Below, piece after piece: positions 31,261 through 42,738 of a DNA stretch of 64,000 bases. Origin of the DNA: Rhipidocladum racemiflorum (Eukaryota; Streptophyta; Magnoliopsida; Poales; Poaceae); NCBI GenBank assembly GCA_036346355.1, contig CM070572.1:37795944-37859943 (forward strand), read 5' to 3'. Both the position numbers and the translations under genes were made by a program. Each line of letters opens with the position of its first letter. Position 1 is the first letter of the stretch. The notes under the pieces were generated by a model. The model did not search any database, was not told the origin of the DNA, and saw only the letters and a program-made list of their open reading frames with translations.

Positions 31261-33306
31261 CCTTGAATCAAGAACTCAAGAAAGTTACCCCTCTCCCGTC
31301 TCCATTCTCCATTTTCCCAAAGTTGGGTGATGCACACATTTAAATGTAATTACCGTAAGATAGTGCCTTGTAGTGGTTTAGTAAGTAAAATCACCAGGGA
31401 ACAAGGTTATTCAAAAGCTGGTGATGCACACATGTAAATGTAATTAACGCAGGAGGCTGCACTGCTAGTGTGGGGTTCAGTTCAGAGAGCAGTACTCTTT
31501 TGTCTCATGGTGTGTGGCAAGTTTGATGCTGGGAGAGCACAGCCTCCCAGCACGCACAGAGATTCCAGATCTTTATGGCTGCCTTGATCATTTGCACAGA
31601 GCACACAGAAATGAAAATCAAGCGGGCTAGTGTGAGGTGTACGCAAAAAAAAAAAAAAAAAGATGTTTGCAGAGAGAGAAAGAGCTAGAGAGAGAGAGAG
31701 AGAGAGGTGTCCTTCAAAAGTCTGCACGAAAAACACTAGTCTCCCATGCCCTTTCTTCCTCCCTGTTGTCTTCTTGTGTTAGCTCAAAGTTTTTGCATGC
31801 ATCTGATTGATAGTATGCAGCAAGGGCCAGTGCATTGTGTACTTCCCTGTGCCTCGCCCACACCCTGCTAAAAGAGTCATATAAAGCAGCATCTTCGGAC
31901 GCATTGCTTTGGCTTCCTCTTGCTCTGTGAGTTGCATGCTTGCTGCTGCCATTTACTCGAGCAGGAGGAGTGAGGTGCGGAAGCAACTTAGCTACGAGTA
32001 GTAGGCAGGCAAGTGTAATATTCTTGTCCTGGTTCTTGAACTTCCTTTTTTTTTTCTTCCTTTTACACATTCTTGAATTTGATTAAATTTAATAGAAACC
32101 TACCCTGTTTGTTTCCCTATGCAATAACTGTTTGCTACATATCTCCTCTAGAGGATGAGTGGTGGGCATTGGTTATTTCAGAACATGCATGAGTCATATT
32201 TTATAATTATAATGCAAAATGTGCAATTGGATTAGGCCAGTAACTACTACTAGTGACTAGCGAGGAAGCTTTCCCATATTCTTCTTTTCGCTGAGTTATG
32301 GCCATCCTATCAGTGACCAATCATGAGGTGATAAATCCTAAGAAGCTTTTAACCCTTTCCTCTACACCCTTCTAACTAAGCTATATAGGTGTGTTTGTAC
32401 GGACTGTTGGGCACCAACACCTTGTCATTGAGACTTCTGCTCCTTAGTAGGGCCATTTTTTTTTTTTTTTTTGATTGTTTGTGAGGAGGGAACCCAAAGA
32501 GCTGCTCCCCTGGTGGCTTTGATAATGTTTGCATGGTTTTTCTTTCCTTTTACTTCGATCATTAGGCCTACCTGATATGTACTAACACCTCCCTGCCCCA
32601 ATTGTTTTCTTGTTCCTTGTAGCCATTCTATTTGGAAGCGTCCATCTTTACTGTTTTAGCGTGTGCATGAGGGGCTGAAGCTTCAGACTTCAGAGGCTTC
32701 TTGTTTTTCCCTCTTGTGAGTCTTAAGACTTGGCTCTTGTGTTGCTCTTGTTTGTTTTGGATGAGGCATGTGGTTTGGCAAGGGCTTCTCTTCTTGTTCT
32801 TCTTCAAGGACTTAATTTCCTCCTCCTCCTACCCCCCCCCCCCCCTAGTTGTTAGTCCATTTGCTGGTTACTTCATTACAATTAGTTTATTGTTCATGAA
32901 TCATTCATATCCTATGATCCATTTAGGAATGTGTTGAATCCAGTTGGATGAATGAACATGTCTGATATCTCTATATCTTTCAAAAATGAAAATAAGTGTC
33001 TGAAATTGGAAGATTAATTGTGCCTAGTTCCTTTCTTAAGAGTTGTTTCATGATTGTACTTTCTCTCTATACCCCCCCCCCCCCCCCCCCCTTTTTTTTT
33101 CTCAATAAAGCTTTTTAGTGTGAGTATCTTTCCAGACCTTGTACGGTTGATTCTAGTGGTACTGTAAGCTAAAAAGAGAAGATGAAAAGATCAAGACTTT
33201 GATATGAGGGTACCTTGTACACCCTGATTCTGTAGTATTTATTATCTGTCAAAAATCTTGGGAAGAACAGTGCGTCCAATGATCTGATTCGTTTTGCTCT
33301 GTCCAG
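31261..33306 (+). promoter_or_regulatory. Promoter, leader and probable 5' UTR intron of the homeobox gene
   Basis: No coding frame is supported here. Visible signals: a 17-A run (31645-31661), a GA repeat (31673-31706), a TATAAA candidate at 31880-31885, a 17-T run (32456-32472), a 14-C run (32832-32845), a 20-C run followed by nine T (33072-33100), and a good 3' splice acceptor TTTTGCTCTGTCCAG ending at 33306. Together they suggest transcription starting near 31910 and a leader intron of up to 1.3 kb. The donor was not fixed. Confidence 0.45.
31880..31885 (+). promoter_or_regulatory. Candidate TATA box of the homeobox gene
   Basis: TATAAA in TCATATAAAGCAGC, about 1.47 kb upstream of the ATG. 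Several pyrimidine-rich starts follow 25-40 bases later. No other evidence. Confidence 0.35.
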
Positions 33307-33350
33307 GCCCGGTTAAATCGCTGCAATACTTGGAGATTTCCGAGGCTGCA

Positions 33351-35776
33351 ATGAGCAGTAATCCATCGTTTTCGCAATTCGGGGTGGACGCCATGAACGG
33401 CTACTTCATGGGGAGCAGCAGCGGCATGCTGAGCGCTGACGTGCCGCCGTTCCATCCGGGCACGCCGCTGCCTGATCATGGCGCCTTCGCCCTCGGCTTC
33501 TGCTTTGGCGACGCGGCGGTATGGGGTGCCACCGCAGCGGCGGACATCGGCGCGCAGTTCGCGGCGAACAACCTGATGCTCGCCTCCCTGGCAAGCCAGC
33601 TCTTCGCGCCCGCTCCGGCCCCGCACGGCGGCCATTTCGGCGCAAGGACGACGCCGGAGGAGGAGATGGACGGCGGCTATGACGTAGCCGGCGGGAACAG
33701 CTACGGCGCAGCGAGGCTCCCGTACCCCGGCCAGTCGGATGCTCATGCCATGGCTGTATGGTCGTCGTCCAAGAAGCCGTACTGTGACTGGAGCAACGCC
33801 GACGGATCAAGAACCGACTCTCTCCATGGGTCGTATCACCTCGCAGGACCACCCGAGGCGGCGGGCTTCCACTACCCGCTCGCCGCCGCCGGTCACTCCA
33901 CGGCGGCGCCGAGCGAGCTGTCGCTTAGCCTGTGCTCGAAGTCCTCTTCGGACAGCATGGTGAACGTCGCCGACCATTGCTCGTCGGAGGCAAGCCGCTC
34001 CGGCCTGACGCACATAAGCAGAGTGGAATCCGAGCTGCCGTTAGTGTATTATCCGCAAGCGAGCTCCAGGCCGTCGCATTTCGCCGTGGTGGTGGCGCAC
34101 GCACGGTACGCGGCGGTGGCGCAGCAGGTGCTCAACGACGTAGTCGGCCACCTCCTGGGCGGCGTCGCGGAGGCCGCAGCCGACTCGGCCAGCAGCGTCG
34201 ACAGCGCCACGAGGCCGTCGCTGCAGGCGTCGAGTTGCTCGGCTGGCGCGCCGTCCGCGGTGAGCTCAAACAACCAGCTCATGGCCTCCCCCAAGGAGCA
34301 CCCGCACGGCGGCGACGCCGGCGCGCGGTGGGGGGAGGCACAAAGGGTCAGGAGCGAGCTCCTTAAGACGCTTCAGCTGGTGAGCATCTACACGAATTTC
34401 ATGGCATTCTAAGCAAATTTTTAGGCATTTTGAAGGCAAATTTCAGATAAATTTTCATGTGCAATTCAGATTATTATTATGTATGCACATTACAGTGATT
34501 AGTTCGATCATTGATGATGTGCAGATGGATCAGAAGTACAACCAATGCTTGGATGAGATCCAGAGCACTACGGCGAAATTCAACAGCTTGATGCAGTCAG
34601 GCATCGTCGGCAGCGGCAACGGCAGCATCTGCGCGCCTTTCGCGCACCGCGCGGTGTCGGCGATGTACCGCGGCCTGAGGCGGCGGATCACCGGCCAGAT
34701 CATGGTGGCGGCGGCCAGCAGGCCTAGCCTCGGGGAGTCGTCGTTCATACAGAAGCACTGGGCGGTGCAGCAGGTGCGGCGCGGCGAGCAGCAGTGCTGG
34801 CGGCCACAGCGCGGCCTGCCGGAGAAGTCCGTCGCCGTGCTCAAGGCGTGGATGTTCGAGAACTTCCTCCGGCCGTAAGTTCGCTGATCGATCCAAGCCA
34901 TGGCCGTTCGGAGGACGGCGATCTTGCTGCATCATTGATCAATGCGTTTACGAAACAATGTTGCTCAACAGATGGATGTTCTTGTTCAGGTACCCCAAGG
35001 ACAGTGAGAAGGACATGCTGGCTGCAACAAGCGGCCTCAGCAGGAGCCAGGTACAAGTTCATTTCTCAAATTTTTTTAGACAATAGAAGATTGGATTCTA
35101 CGGATTTTCGATGAAAGAAAACTGCACTAAAGTGAAGTACAAATTGACCAGTGAGCATATTCTTGCCTGCATTTTCTTTGAGAAATTTTACATTGCGTTG
35201 CACCAGTAGTATATAATAGACAGTAGAAATCAGATCTAAACATTAATTTATTGATGAAATTTTACTACTCTACTACCAGAGGAAGTACAAATAAATAGTA
35301 AATAATCTGATTCATTGGATGTAAAAGAAATAAACGGTCTATATTGAATTTAGTGTATTATAAAAGAACTCTTTTCTTTACCATTCAGGAGGTACCAAAA
35401 TTTACATTAAGATGGTAACGAGAGGTAAAAAAAAATTTGTTATCTCTTGGTAAATTTAACTTCATACTTTAATATTTACGCAATTTTTAAAAAGAGACAC
35501 GTAGAGCCACCTTCTCAAAGTTCTTTCCTTTATGATCTGTGCAGTGTGCGGTTTTCTTGTCGGAGAGCCTATAGGTGACCGACCTGTCACTTTAGCGAAA
35601 CGTTTCATGGCTGATTCTGAGTGATTTCACGTTGTCAGGTGTCGAACTGGTTCCTAAACGCGCGAGTTCGGCTGTGGAAGCCGATGATCGAGGAGATGTA
35701 CGAGGAGCTGAAGAGGAGCACGGGTGGTGGGGAAGGTCTGGCAATGGAGCACCCCAGCCGAGATGCTGTCAGCTAG
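33351..35776 (+). CDS. BELL-class TALE homeobox transcription factor, ATH1-like
   Basis: Predicted exons: 33351-34379, 34525-34874, 34990-35050 and 35639-35776. All introns are GT-AG and the phases fit, giving 525 aa. The start is the ATG of MSSNPSFSQF, 45 bases after a splice acceptor. An ELSLSL motif (about residues 188-193) is EAR/ZIBEL-like. The SKY/POX box is divergent (ARYAAVAQQVLNDVV, about 252-266). The BELL helix follows (LLKTLQLMDQKYNQCLDEIQ, about 336-355, then APFAHRAVSAMYRGLRRRIT). The TALE homeodomain (about 433-497) starts WRPQRGLPEKSVAVLKAWMF, has the PYP loop (PYPKDSEK) and ends VSNWFLNARVRLWKPMIEEM, with Asn51 kept. WFLNAR replaces the usual WFINAR. BELL proteins pair with KNOX proteins in the nucleus and regulate meristem and organ-boundary genes. 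The phrases LPEKSV and PYPKDSEK point to the ATH1 branch, by memory of the family. The only intact host gene here. Confidence 0.92.
34380..34524 (+). other. Intron 1 of the homeobox gene
   Basis: Donor CAGCTG|GTGAGC, acceptor GATGTGCAG|ATGG. 145 bases, phase 0, splitting the BELL domain. Confidence 0.85.
34875..34989 (+). other. Intron 2 of the homeobox gene
   Basis: Donor CGGCC|GTAAGT, acceptor TTGTTCAG|GTACC. 115 bases, inside the homeodomain just before the PYP loop, a position conserved in BELL genes. Confidence 0.85.
35051..35638 (+). other. Intron 3 of the homeobox gene
   Basis: Donor AGCCAG|GTACAA, acceptor CGTTGTCAG|GTGTCG. 588 bases, before the recognition helix VSNWF. AT-rich, no insertion recognised. 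Confidence 0.85.
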
Positions 35777-36514
35777 AAAAAATGGCCGGCGCCTGCACAG
35801 TTGCTGCCAAAAACTTGCGCTGGGGATTGACAGCTCTTGTACCATTCAGCTCATGATGTCATTGACCTGTTTATCCTTGCGACTTCGGTCTCGTATGTAT
35901 AATTGCCAGTGCCGCGATTGCATCTCGCAATAGATTCTGAATTCAGTTGACCTTGATTCTTGCCAGATTCTAGAGCTAATCCCGGACAACTTAGAACACG
36001 CATTTTTTTTTTTTTTTTGAGAAGCAGCCGAAGCCGTAAATGAACTAGGAGAAGGAAAAAAGTTTACAAGAGGATTACAAAGTGCACGAGGCTGCACCTA
36101 GGGGAAAAGGACCAGGAGGGAGTTACAGAGAGAAATATGGAAGTTTCACCGTCTCAGTACGTGCAAACATAGGTATCAAACAGTCATTTCATTCGTAAAG
36201 TGATATTTGAAAGACTTGTGTGCCCAACGACAGCACATGAGATGTTCGGCCCAAGCTATGGTGCCTTGACACAAGTTGTAATGTGTGTGACATGATATTT
36301 CGGTGAAGAGAAAAAAGAAAAGGAAAATTATGGATTATCAGCACTACCACTAGATGCATAAGTTTCATGCCGCAGTCACCAGCTATTCTTACTCTTACTA
36401 ATCACTAATCAAAGGCTTGTTTAATATATGTAGACATGCCTTAGGTCCCATAGGACTCTACTAACTAGTCACACTTCACCGATGGGCTAGTCTTAGGGGC
36501 CATTAGCGTATATA
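35777..36514 (+). other. 3' flank of the homeobox gene
   Basis: 3' UTR and intergenic sequence. A 16-T tract at 36003-36018 followed by GAGAAGCAGCCGAAGCC looks like the reversed poly-A end of an inserted retroposon, but no other retroposon hallmark was found. Nothing coding. Confidence 0.4.
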
Positions 36515-36634
36515 CCACTCTCAAGAAGTGGCATCGCTAAAATGCCACTCTGGCCCACTGTCATACACACAGATGGTCCCGCCTGTCAATGACAGCGGAG
36601 TGGCATTTTTAGCGAAGCCACTTCTGGAGAGTGG
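36515..36634. repeat. Near-perfect foldback hairpin of about 120 bp
   Basis: Arm 1 (36515-36564, ccactctcaagaagtggc...) and arm 2 (36589-36634, ...gccacttctggagagtgg) are reverse complements over about 46 bases with few mismatches. A 24-base loop lies between them. Inner repeats GTGGCAT...ATGCCAC make nested stems. A small MITE or a hairpin-RNA precursor are both possible. Confidence 0.8.
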
Positions 36635-36670
36635 CATTTTATCAATTTTTCCCTAGTCTTAGAATCCTTG

Positions 36671-37340
36671 TGTTGACATCTAAATTTGGCACGTACCCGA
36701 TTTGGTAAGAACGGATTCGGTGTAGTTAGTTTGTCAATGAATGTATCGGATTTAAGAGTTACAAGCCGATACGATCTTATCTGGTTATGTCCGACGTTGA
36801 TCTTAGAAGGTATAAGAAAGTTGAAGCCGACATGGATAAGTTTTAGCAGGAGACTAGGGAGGATACGATCGCACTCGATGCTATAAAAGAAGACGGTGGA
36901 CAACGTAGGCAAGGGACATCAACAATACACAATCAAACAACATGCTTCACTTTTAGTTTTGGTAGTAGTTTTTAGTCTTGTAAGCTTTCCTCTGTAATTC
37001 GTCTTGATCAATAAATTTGCGTATCGCCGATTTTGATCATTGTCAACTTTTCTCTGATTTTGTTGCGCATCGCCTTCTTCAAGAAAACAACCTTTACCTT
37101 CATCTAATCAACTTAGCCGGGTTGATTAGATCTATCGATTATTTCACCTAAGTCAGCTCAGATGAGTCAATTAGATCCGGTATTTATCAAGCATTACGTC
37201 AGCTGATTAGCGTTATTTACAAACCATTTTCTTGCCGATTGCAGGATCAAATCGGCTAGCACACATGCACCCAAGAATTAAACTCGGTGTTTGCATGTGT
37301 TGGTTGTGATCAACACTACATCAAATTTTTGGCGCCAACA
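36671..37340 (+). repeat. 5' LTR of the outer Tat element
   Basis: Begins TGTTGACATC and ends GGCGCCAACA (670 bp). A TATAAAA box at 36882-36888 marks the promoter. The following CTTTTGGTATGCCCGTTGGG is the likely PBS, parallel to TTTTGGCACGCCCGGTGGG after the inner 5' LTR; the tRNA is not identified. Confidence 0.75.
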
Positions 37341-37377
37341 CACTTTTGGTATGCCCGTTGGGACAAATCGAATAACG

Positions 37378-39288
37378 ATGTCTTCAGTTGGGAAATCGAT
37401 CTCCCCGTCCGATATTAACACAGAAGCAATAATCGTTCCAACATTGGACGATTTGACGCCAGAGCAGCGCAAAGAAACTGAGGATCAGAAGGCTGTGTTT
37501 GAGCAGATGATGCTCAATTGCTACCAGAAGACTCGGCGAGGCGTCACACAGAAGACTGCATTGCCGACGATGGTTGACTTTGGCAAAAAAGAAGCTTCGG
37601 ACACTACTGAGAAAGCACAAGTAAGCCGATATATGCCAGCTCAAGCGGAGTTATCGGATATGATCAATCAATCTATACATTGTGCTCTCATCAACCAGTT
37701 AAGCCAGCGGTTGATCCGAAACCGTCGGCTAATATCCCCACTATGGCGCTAGCCCAGCCGACCATGATCCTGCTACGGGATCCCACCACGAGTGGGGTTA
37801 GGCACTACCAAGCCTACATAGATTGTTCCAAATTGGGCAATCAATCCAACTTACCCCGTCCGCCCAGCCGATCGAAACTGATGTACGCCCTCAAATACGT
37901 TGAGCCGATTCCTCCAGGGGATCCAGCCCCCTACATGGTTGTCACATAATTGGAACCATTCGACCCATTACCTGAGCTGATAATGAGATAGCAACATATC
38001 GGCTATGGGCAACCATGCAGTCCAATACAACCCCAGCCACAGCGCCAGCCCGAGTTTGCACTCGGGGGGCAACTCAACTTCAACCCTAACCAGTAGGTGC
38101 CTCATGCACATGTCACATCGGCTAGAGAAACTGACTGGGCTGAAGCCATCAGTGCTGTTTTGAGAGATCAGTTTGGCATATAGCCAAAGGGGCGAACCAT
38201 CGGCTATAGAAAGCCGTATCCAGACTACATTGACCGGATCCATATACCAATGGGTATAGGGTTCCTGATTTTGCTAAGTTTTCTGGGGACGATTCCATTA
38301 TGACCCTGGAACACATCGGACGCTTCATGGCCCAATGTGGAGAGGCCGCGTAGTCCGATGGGCTCAAGGTAAAATTATTCCCCTTGTCATTATCTGGGGC
38401 GGCTTTACATGGTTTACAATGCTACCTCCAAACTCGGTCAATACTTGGACCGATTTGGAAAGCCAATTCCATGAATACCTTTTCTGTGGAAGTTAAGAAT
38501 TGAGAATATCATATCTAAGCTCTGTTTGACCAAAATTCGAGGAATCGGTAATAGATTATATAAAGAGGTTTAGGGAAGTCAAAAATCGGTGTTTTAGCGT
38601 CACACTGCCCGATAATTAGCTAGCCGATTTAGCCTCCCATGGATTAATTCCTCCTTTGAAGGAGAAATTTGGTGGCCAGGAGTTTACTGATTTAAGTCAC
38701 CTTTTGCACAGGGTGTTGGCTCAAGAAAGCCGATTCTTTAAAAAAAATAAGAGCTTCAAATATAGGTTTAAAAATAATGATAAGGACAAGGAAAAACCCA
38801 AGGTTAACCTCATCGAATATGAATCTGGTAGTTCATCCGACAAGGAGGAAACTGAAATAAATATAGCCGAATGGGTTAAAGGGGACAAAAATCCCTAGTA
38901 TGTTCGTGGCTTAAACCGATTAAAGGTAGGTTGGAGATTAAGTATTCTTTTGATGTGACCAAATGTGATTGTATTTTTGATTTACTATTACAAGAAAACT
39001 CGTACGTTGCTTGAGGGTCACGCTATGATGTTGTTCGATGAAATCAAAAAGTGCAAGTATTGCAAATGGCATAACTCCTTTTCACATAATACTAACGATT
39101 GCAATATTTTTCATCAGCAGATACAATCGGCAATTGAAGATGGTCGGTTGAAATTCGCTGAGGAATCGACTATGGAACTTGATGCCAACCCCTTCCCTGT
39201 CAATATGGTCAATTGTTCGTCTAAGGGGAAGGAGTTGGTGCGAGACGAAATCCATTCATTGTCTACATCGGTTGGAAATAGTCGATAA
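37378..39288 (+). pseudogene. Gypsy (Tat) gag, frameshifted
   Basis: The ATG at 37378 starts MSSVGKSISPSDINTEAI, parallel to the inner Gag start MSSTDKPAVTADINTDAI. Frames at 37378-37752, 37680-37949, 38656-38898 (PLKEKFGGQEFTDLSHLLHR) and 38965-39288 make up Gag. The last has CKYCKWHNSFSHNTNDC, a zinc-binding motif of this lineage. Stops and frame changes occur throughout. Confidence 0.75.
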
Positions 39289-40019
39289 GCCGAGGTGAAA
39301 GCGGCGAACGGTGGGAAGACAATTAAAATTACAGTCGGATCAATCCAGATCGAGATCGACCATGAAGGCAAGCACTCCAGAACGATTAAACCAAAGGGAG
39401 AGCTTAAAGTAGGTAAGTGGTACAAAGCGGAGAGATCCTTACTGCCAAGGAAGCTGATAAAGAAGCATAAGCCAATATTTTCTCAACTGTTGGCTAAGTA
39501 TGAGCGAAGGGGTTAGAAACTATAGGAAAGACCCCCGCAACGGCCGATGGGCGTTTATCGATTGACTACTGCTGAGAGGGCTCATGAACAATGCCCTTTT
39601 TGGCGGTTCTACTAGAAATGTGGATTGGCACTGCCATCTCCCTATGCTTGCCCAATGCAACATTATCCTGGGTAAGATCAGGAACATAAACCATCGGCTA
39701 AGTCTCGAGTGTCAGAACTAGATTCAAGCCGACGAAAGGGGAGTCAGAGGAGGCCGGTTCATAATAGGATCTCCGAGCCCGTCCAAAATAGTAGCAGCTT
39801 GATCAAGAGCACGAGGAGGCAGAGGATTTTGTTGGTAAAATGCGGAAGCCAATTGAACCAATGCCACGATGGTGCCCTCCAGGCATAACTAAATCGCAAA
39901 GGTGTCGGCTTCAATGCCTCAGAACACAAGAATTGCGTGAAGTCGACTAGGAAAAGCAAAGGGACAAAAATTTCAATAGATCTCTTCCGGTCAAGATAGT
40001 AAAGAAGGAGTGGAGAAAA

Positions 40020-40523
40020 ATGGAGATCGTCCAGGAAGAACTTGATTCAACCGATGATCTAGATTCTCCTATTGTGCGCAATGACACGCCACCACCAATG
40101 GATATCAATATGGTGTTCGCTTTGCCAGCTGAGTTCAAGGCACAGACGATATCGGTTGGGGAGTCATATGCTCAACTGTGTCTTGGTTCTCAAGAAGTTG
40201 TCTATGATAAGCCGGAAGATGATCATCGGCGCCGTAAGCCATTGTACTTGAAGGGTCACATTAATGGAAAGCCTATATCAAGGATGTTGGTAGATGGCGG
40301 TACAACTGTTAACTTGATGCCCTATTCAACTTGCAAAAAGTTGGGTAAGTCCGACGAGGATCTTATTAAGACAAACATGGTGTTGAATGACTTCACCGGA
40401 GATCCCACGGAGGCTAGAGGCATCATGGTAACTGAGCTGACGATCGGAAGCAAGACTTTGCCAAGTGCCTTTTTTGTGGTCGATGCTAAAGGAAGCTACA
40501 ACGTGCTACTTGGTAGGGACTAG
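40020..40523 (+). pseudogene. Gypsy (Tat) aspartic protease
   Basis: The frame contains RMLVDGGTTVNLMPYSTCKK, with DGG in place of the usual DTG/DSG, followed by IKTNMVLNDFTGDPTEARGI and YNVLLGRD. The same DGG occurs in the inner element, so it is a lineage feature rather than damage. The protein ends at TAG immediately after LLGRD, where the inner copy reads on as LLGRDWIHANC. Confidence 0.8.
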
Positions 40524-40921
40524 ATACACGCCAACTACTCTTTTCCATCGACCATGCATCAGAAGTCCATACAATGGAACAACGACCGAGTTGAAGTGGT
40601 CAAAGTCGACGCTTCGACCCATATAGCTATGACCAGCCCGGAGGCTAATTAGCGACATGAGGGAGCCAAGTGCATATCAGGTAGGGCATTGCAAGATTGT
40701 GATTTTATATGCATTACCCAATCAGCTGAGAGTTCGATCAGCTTGAAACCTAGTACTTTTGATCAGACAAGTGAGATTTTACGCTGATAGAGTCCAAATC
40801 GGCAGTAAAGATTTTACAAAACAAAATTCAAGGCTATCGGCAAACAACATATAGGCATGAAGCCATCGAAGATTTTGAGGATGTTGAAAGGCTTGGACAG
40901 GGTTTCGCGTCTTCGGATCCA

Positions 40922-41823
40922 TTGGAAGTAGACATAGGCAATGGTGGTAGAAAAAGGCCAACTTTTATTAGTTTGAAGTTAACTACTGAGTACAAAGAAA
41001 GGTTGGTCAGCTTGTTAAAAAATTATAAAGATTGTTTTGCCTGGGAGTATCACGAGATGCCTGGTTTAAGCCGACAGCTAGTTGAACATTGGCTACCAAT
41101 CAAACCAAGCTATCGACAGTTTAAACAGTCTCCTAGACGATTTAATCCGTCCATGTACAATAAAATAAAAGAAGAGATAGAACGATTGTTAGAAGCTAAG
41201 TTTATCAGGCCTTGCCGATATGCAGAGTGGGTTTCTAATATCGTTCCTGTAATAAAAAAGAATGGTTAACTTAGGGTGTGTGTGTGTGTGTGTTGATTCT
41301 AGAGATTTAAATAAAGCTACACATAAAGATGAATACCCGATGCCAATAGCCGATATGCTTATCGATGCTGCATCTGAGAATAAAATCAACTTTCTCGATG
41401 GGAATGCTGGTTATAATCAGATATTTATGGCCAAAGTCGATATCCATAAGACTGCTTTCAGGCGCCCTGGAACCCTGGGGTTGTTTGAGTGGGTCATAAT
41501 GACTTCGGCTTACAAAGTGCGGGTGCTACTTACCAACGGGCTATACATCTAATCTTTTATGAACTGATCGGCCATATTGTGAAAATTTATATTGATGATG
41601 TTGTGGTAAAATCGTTAAGTGATTAAAAACACTTGACCAATTTGGAAAAGGTGTTTGAGAAAACCCAATTACGCAGTTTGAAGATGAATCCTTACAAATG
41701 TGTATTTGGTGTATCGGATTGGCAATTTCTTGGGTTCATGGTGCGCGAGAGGGGCATTGAAGTTAACCAGGAACGTGTCAAGGCTATAGTCGATACACAG
41801 CCACCAAAGTGTAAAAAGGATCT
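40922..41823 (+). pseudogene. Gypsy (Tat) reverse transcriptase, 5' part
   Basis: Frames 40922-41269 (MPGLSRQLVEHWLPIKPSYR, RYAEWVSNIVPVIKKNG), 41262-41552 (DSRDLNKATHKDEYPMPIAD, FLDGNAGYNQIFMAKVDIHK) and 41633-41823 make up the fingers and palm. YIDDVVVKS is encoded near 41590 between frames. The chain stops at CKKD, where the inner element is inserted, and resumes as LQKLIGKINYL at 53294. Confidence 0.8.
41819..41823. other. Target-site duplication GATCT, left copy
   Basis: GATCT precedes the LTR at 41824. The same pentamer follows the far LTR at 53294-53298. Confidence 0.93.
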
Positions 41824-42446
41824 TGTTCGCGCGAAAAACGTGAAGGGGGTTTTCAGCCTCGAACACACAAGACAAACACCGGGTTTGCAGAGCGTGCTAG
41901 TCGATTTGACCTGAAATCGACAAGGTAGAGTTTATAATTCGATCAAAGCCGATAAACAAAGATCTATCGGCTTTTCGCTAGTCGGCAAAAACCGATTAGG
42001 AGATAACTAGATCAACTGGTTACAGTTGATCCGGATATAAGGTAAAATCAGCTTCGAGAAGGCGATGCGCAACAAAACGAAGCAAATCAGACCTGGGTGA
42101 AATCGGTCAAAATCAACAATCGGCGATGCGCAGCTATGTTGATCCCGTCGACTTGCAGAGTAATCTATGAAGTTAAAGCAATGTAAAAGAAAAGACTGGT
42201 AAAAGTAGGTGTTGTTGGAATTGATTATTTTTTCTTTGCTTGGCGCCCTCCTCCTTTTATAACACACCCGACCGATCCGAGTTACACATGGATACGGTGC
42301 ATTTACCTGTATCGGCCTCTTATCCGATTTCCTTTCCTTTTTAGAAACGGATTCCTTTTCCGAGTCGTTTTACCGATTCCTTTCTGTACGAATACTTCTT
42401 CTATTTTTAGACCGATTTCAATACATGCCGAATTTTGGTGCAAACA
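41824..42446 (-). repeat. 3' LTR of the inner Tat element
   Basis: Plus-strand ends are TGTTCGCGCG and GTGCAAACA, 623 bp. A minus-strand TATAAAAGG box lies at 42253-42262. It differs from the other LTR mainly in one cluster around 42048-42095. Confidence 0.93.
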
Positions 42447-42465
42447 TATGCCCCCCTGTTTTTGG
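42447..42465 (-). other. Polypurine tract of the inner element
   Basis: The minus strand reads AAAAACAGGGGGGCATA directly before the 3' LTR, the purine run expected to prime plus-strand DNA. Confidence 0.7.
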
Positions 42466-42738
42466 AAGATAATTTGTTATCTTTCAAAAAGAATATATCG
42501 GCTTTTCCATTTGTATCGGCCTGTACAGAAGAATCTTTTTTCGGGAACTACCCCATTAACTGTGCCGTGAAAATCTCGGTGCGTTTTAAATGCACAATTG
42601 TTCCCTTTGCTTGCCTCCTTTTATCGTCAGATAAATAGGGGGTCCCCATGGTCATTTTCACGTCTTGGGCTCTCGTATTGCAAGCGATCGGCCTTTCCCC
42701 TTTTCTCATCAAGTCCCTTTCATCTCCGATCGGCTATT

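Noticed and set aside
33294..33350. N-terminal extension of the homeobox frame before the ATG at 33351
   Set aside because: It begins with TTG, and a splice acceptor (TGTCCAG) lies inside it, so this is leader sequence.
33249..34366. Several long frames overlapping exon 1 of the homeobox gene (both strands)
   Set aside because: Shadows of a GC-rich exon. The plus frame with BELL motifs and consistent splice sites is the real one.
42007..42267. Identical small minus frames in both inner LTRs (also 52872-53114)
   Set aside because: Identity follows from the LTR duplication. No sign of a translated protein.
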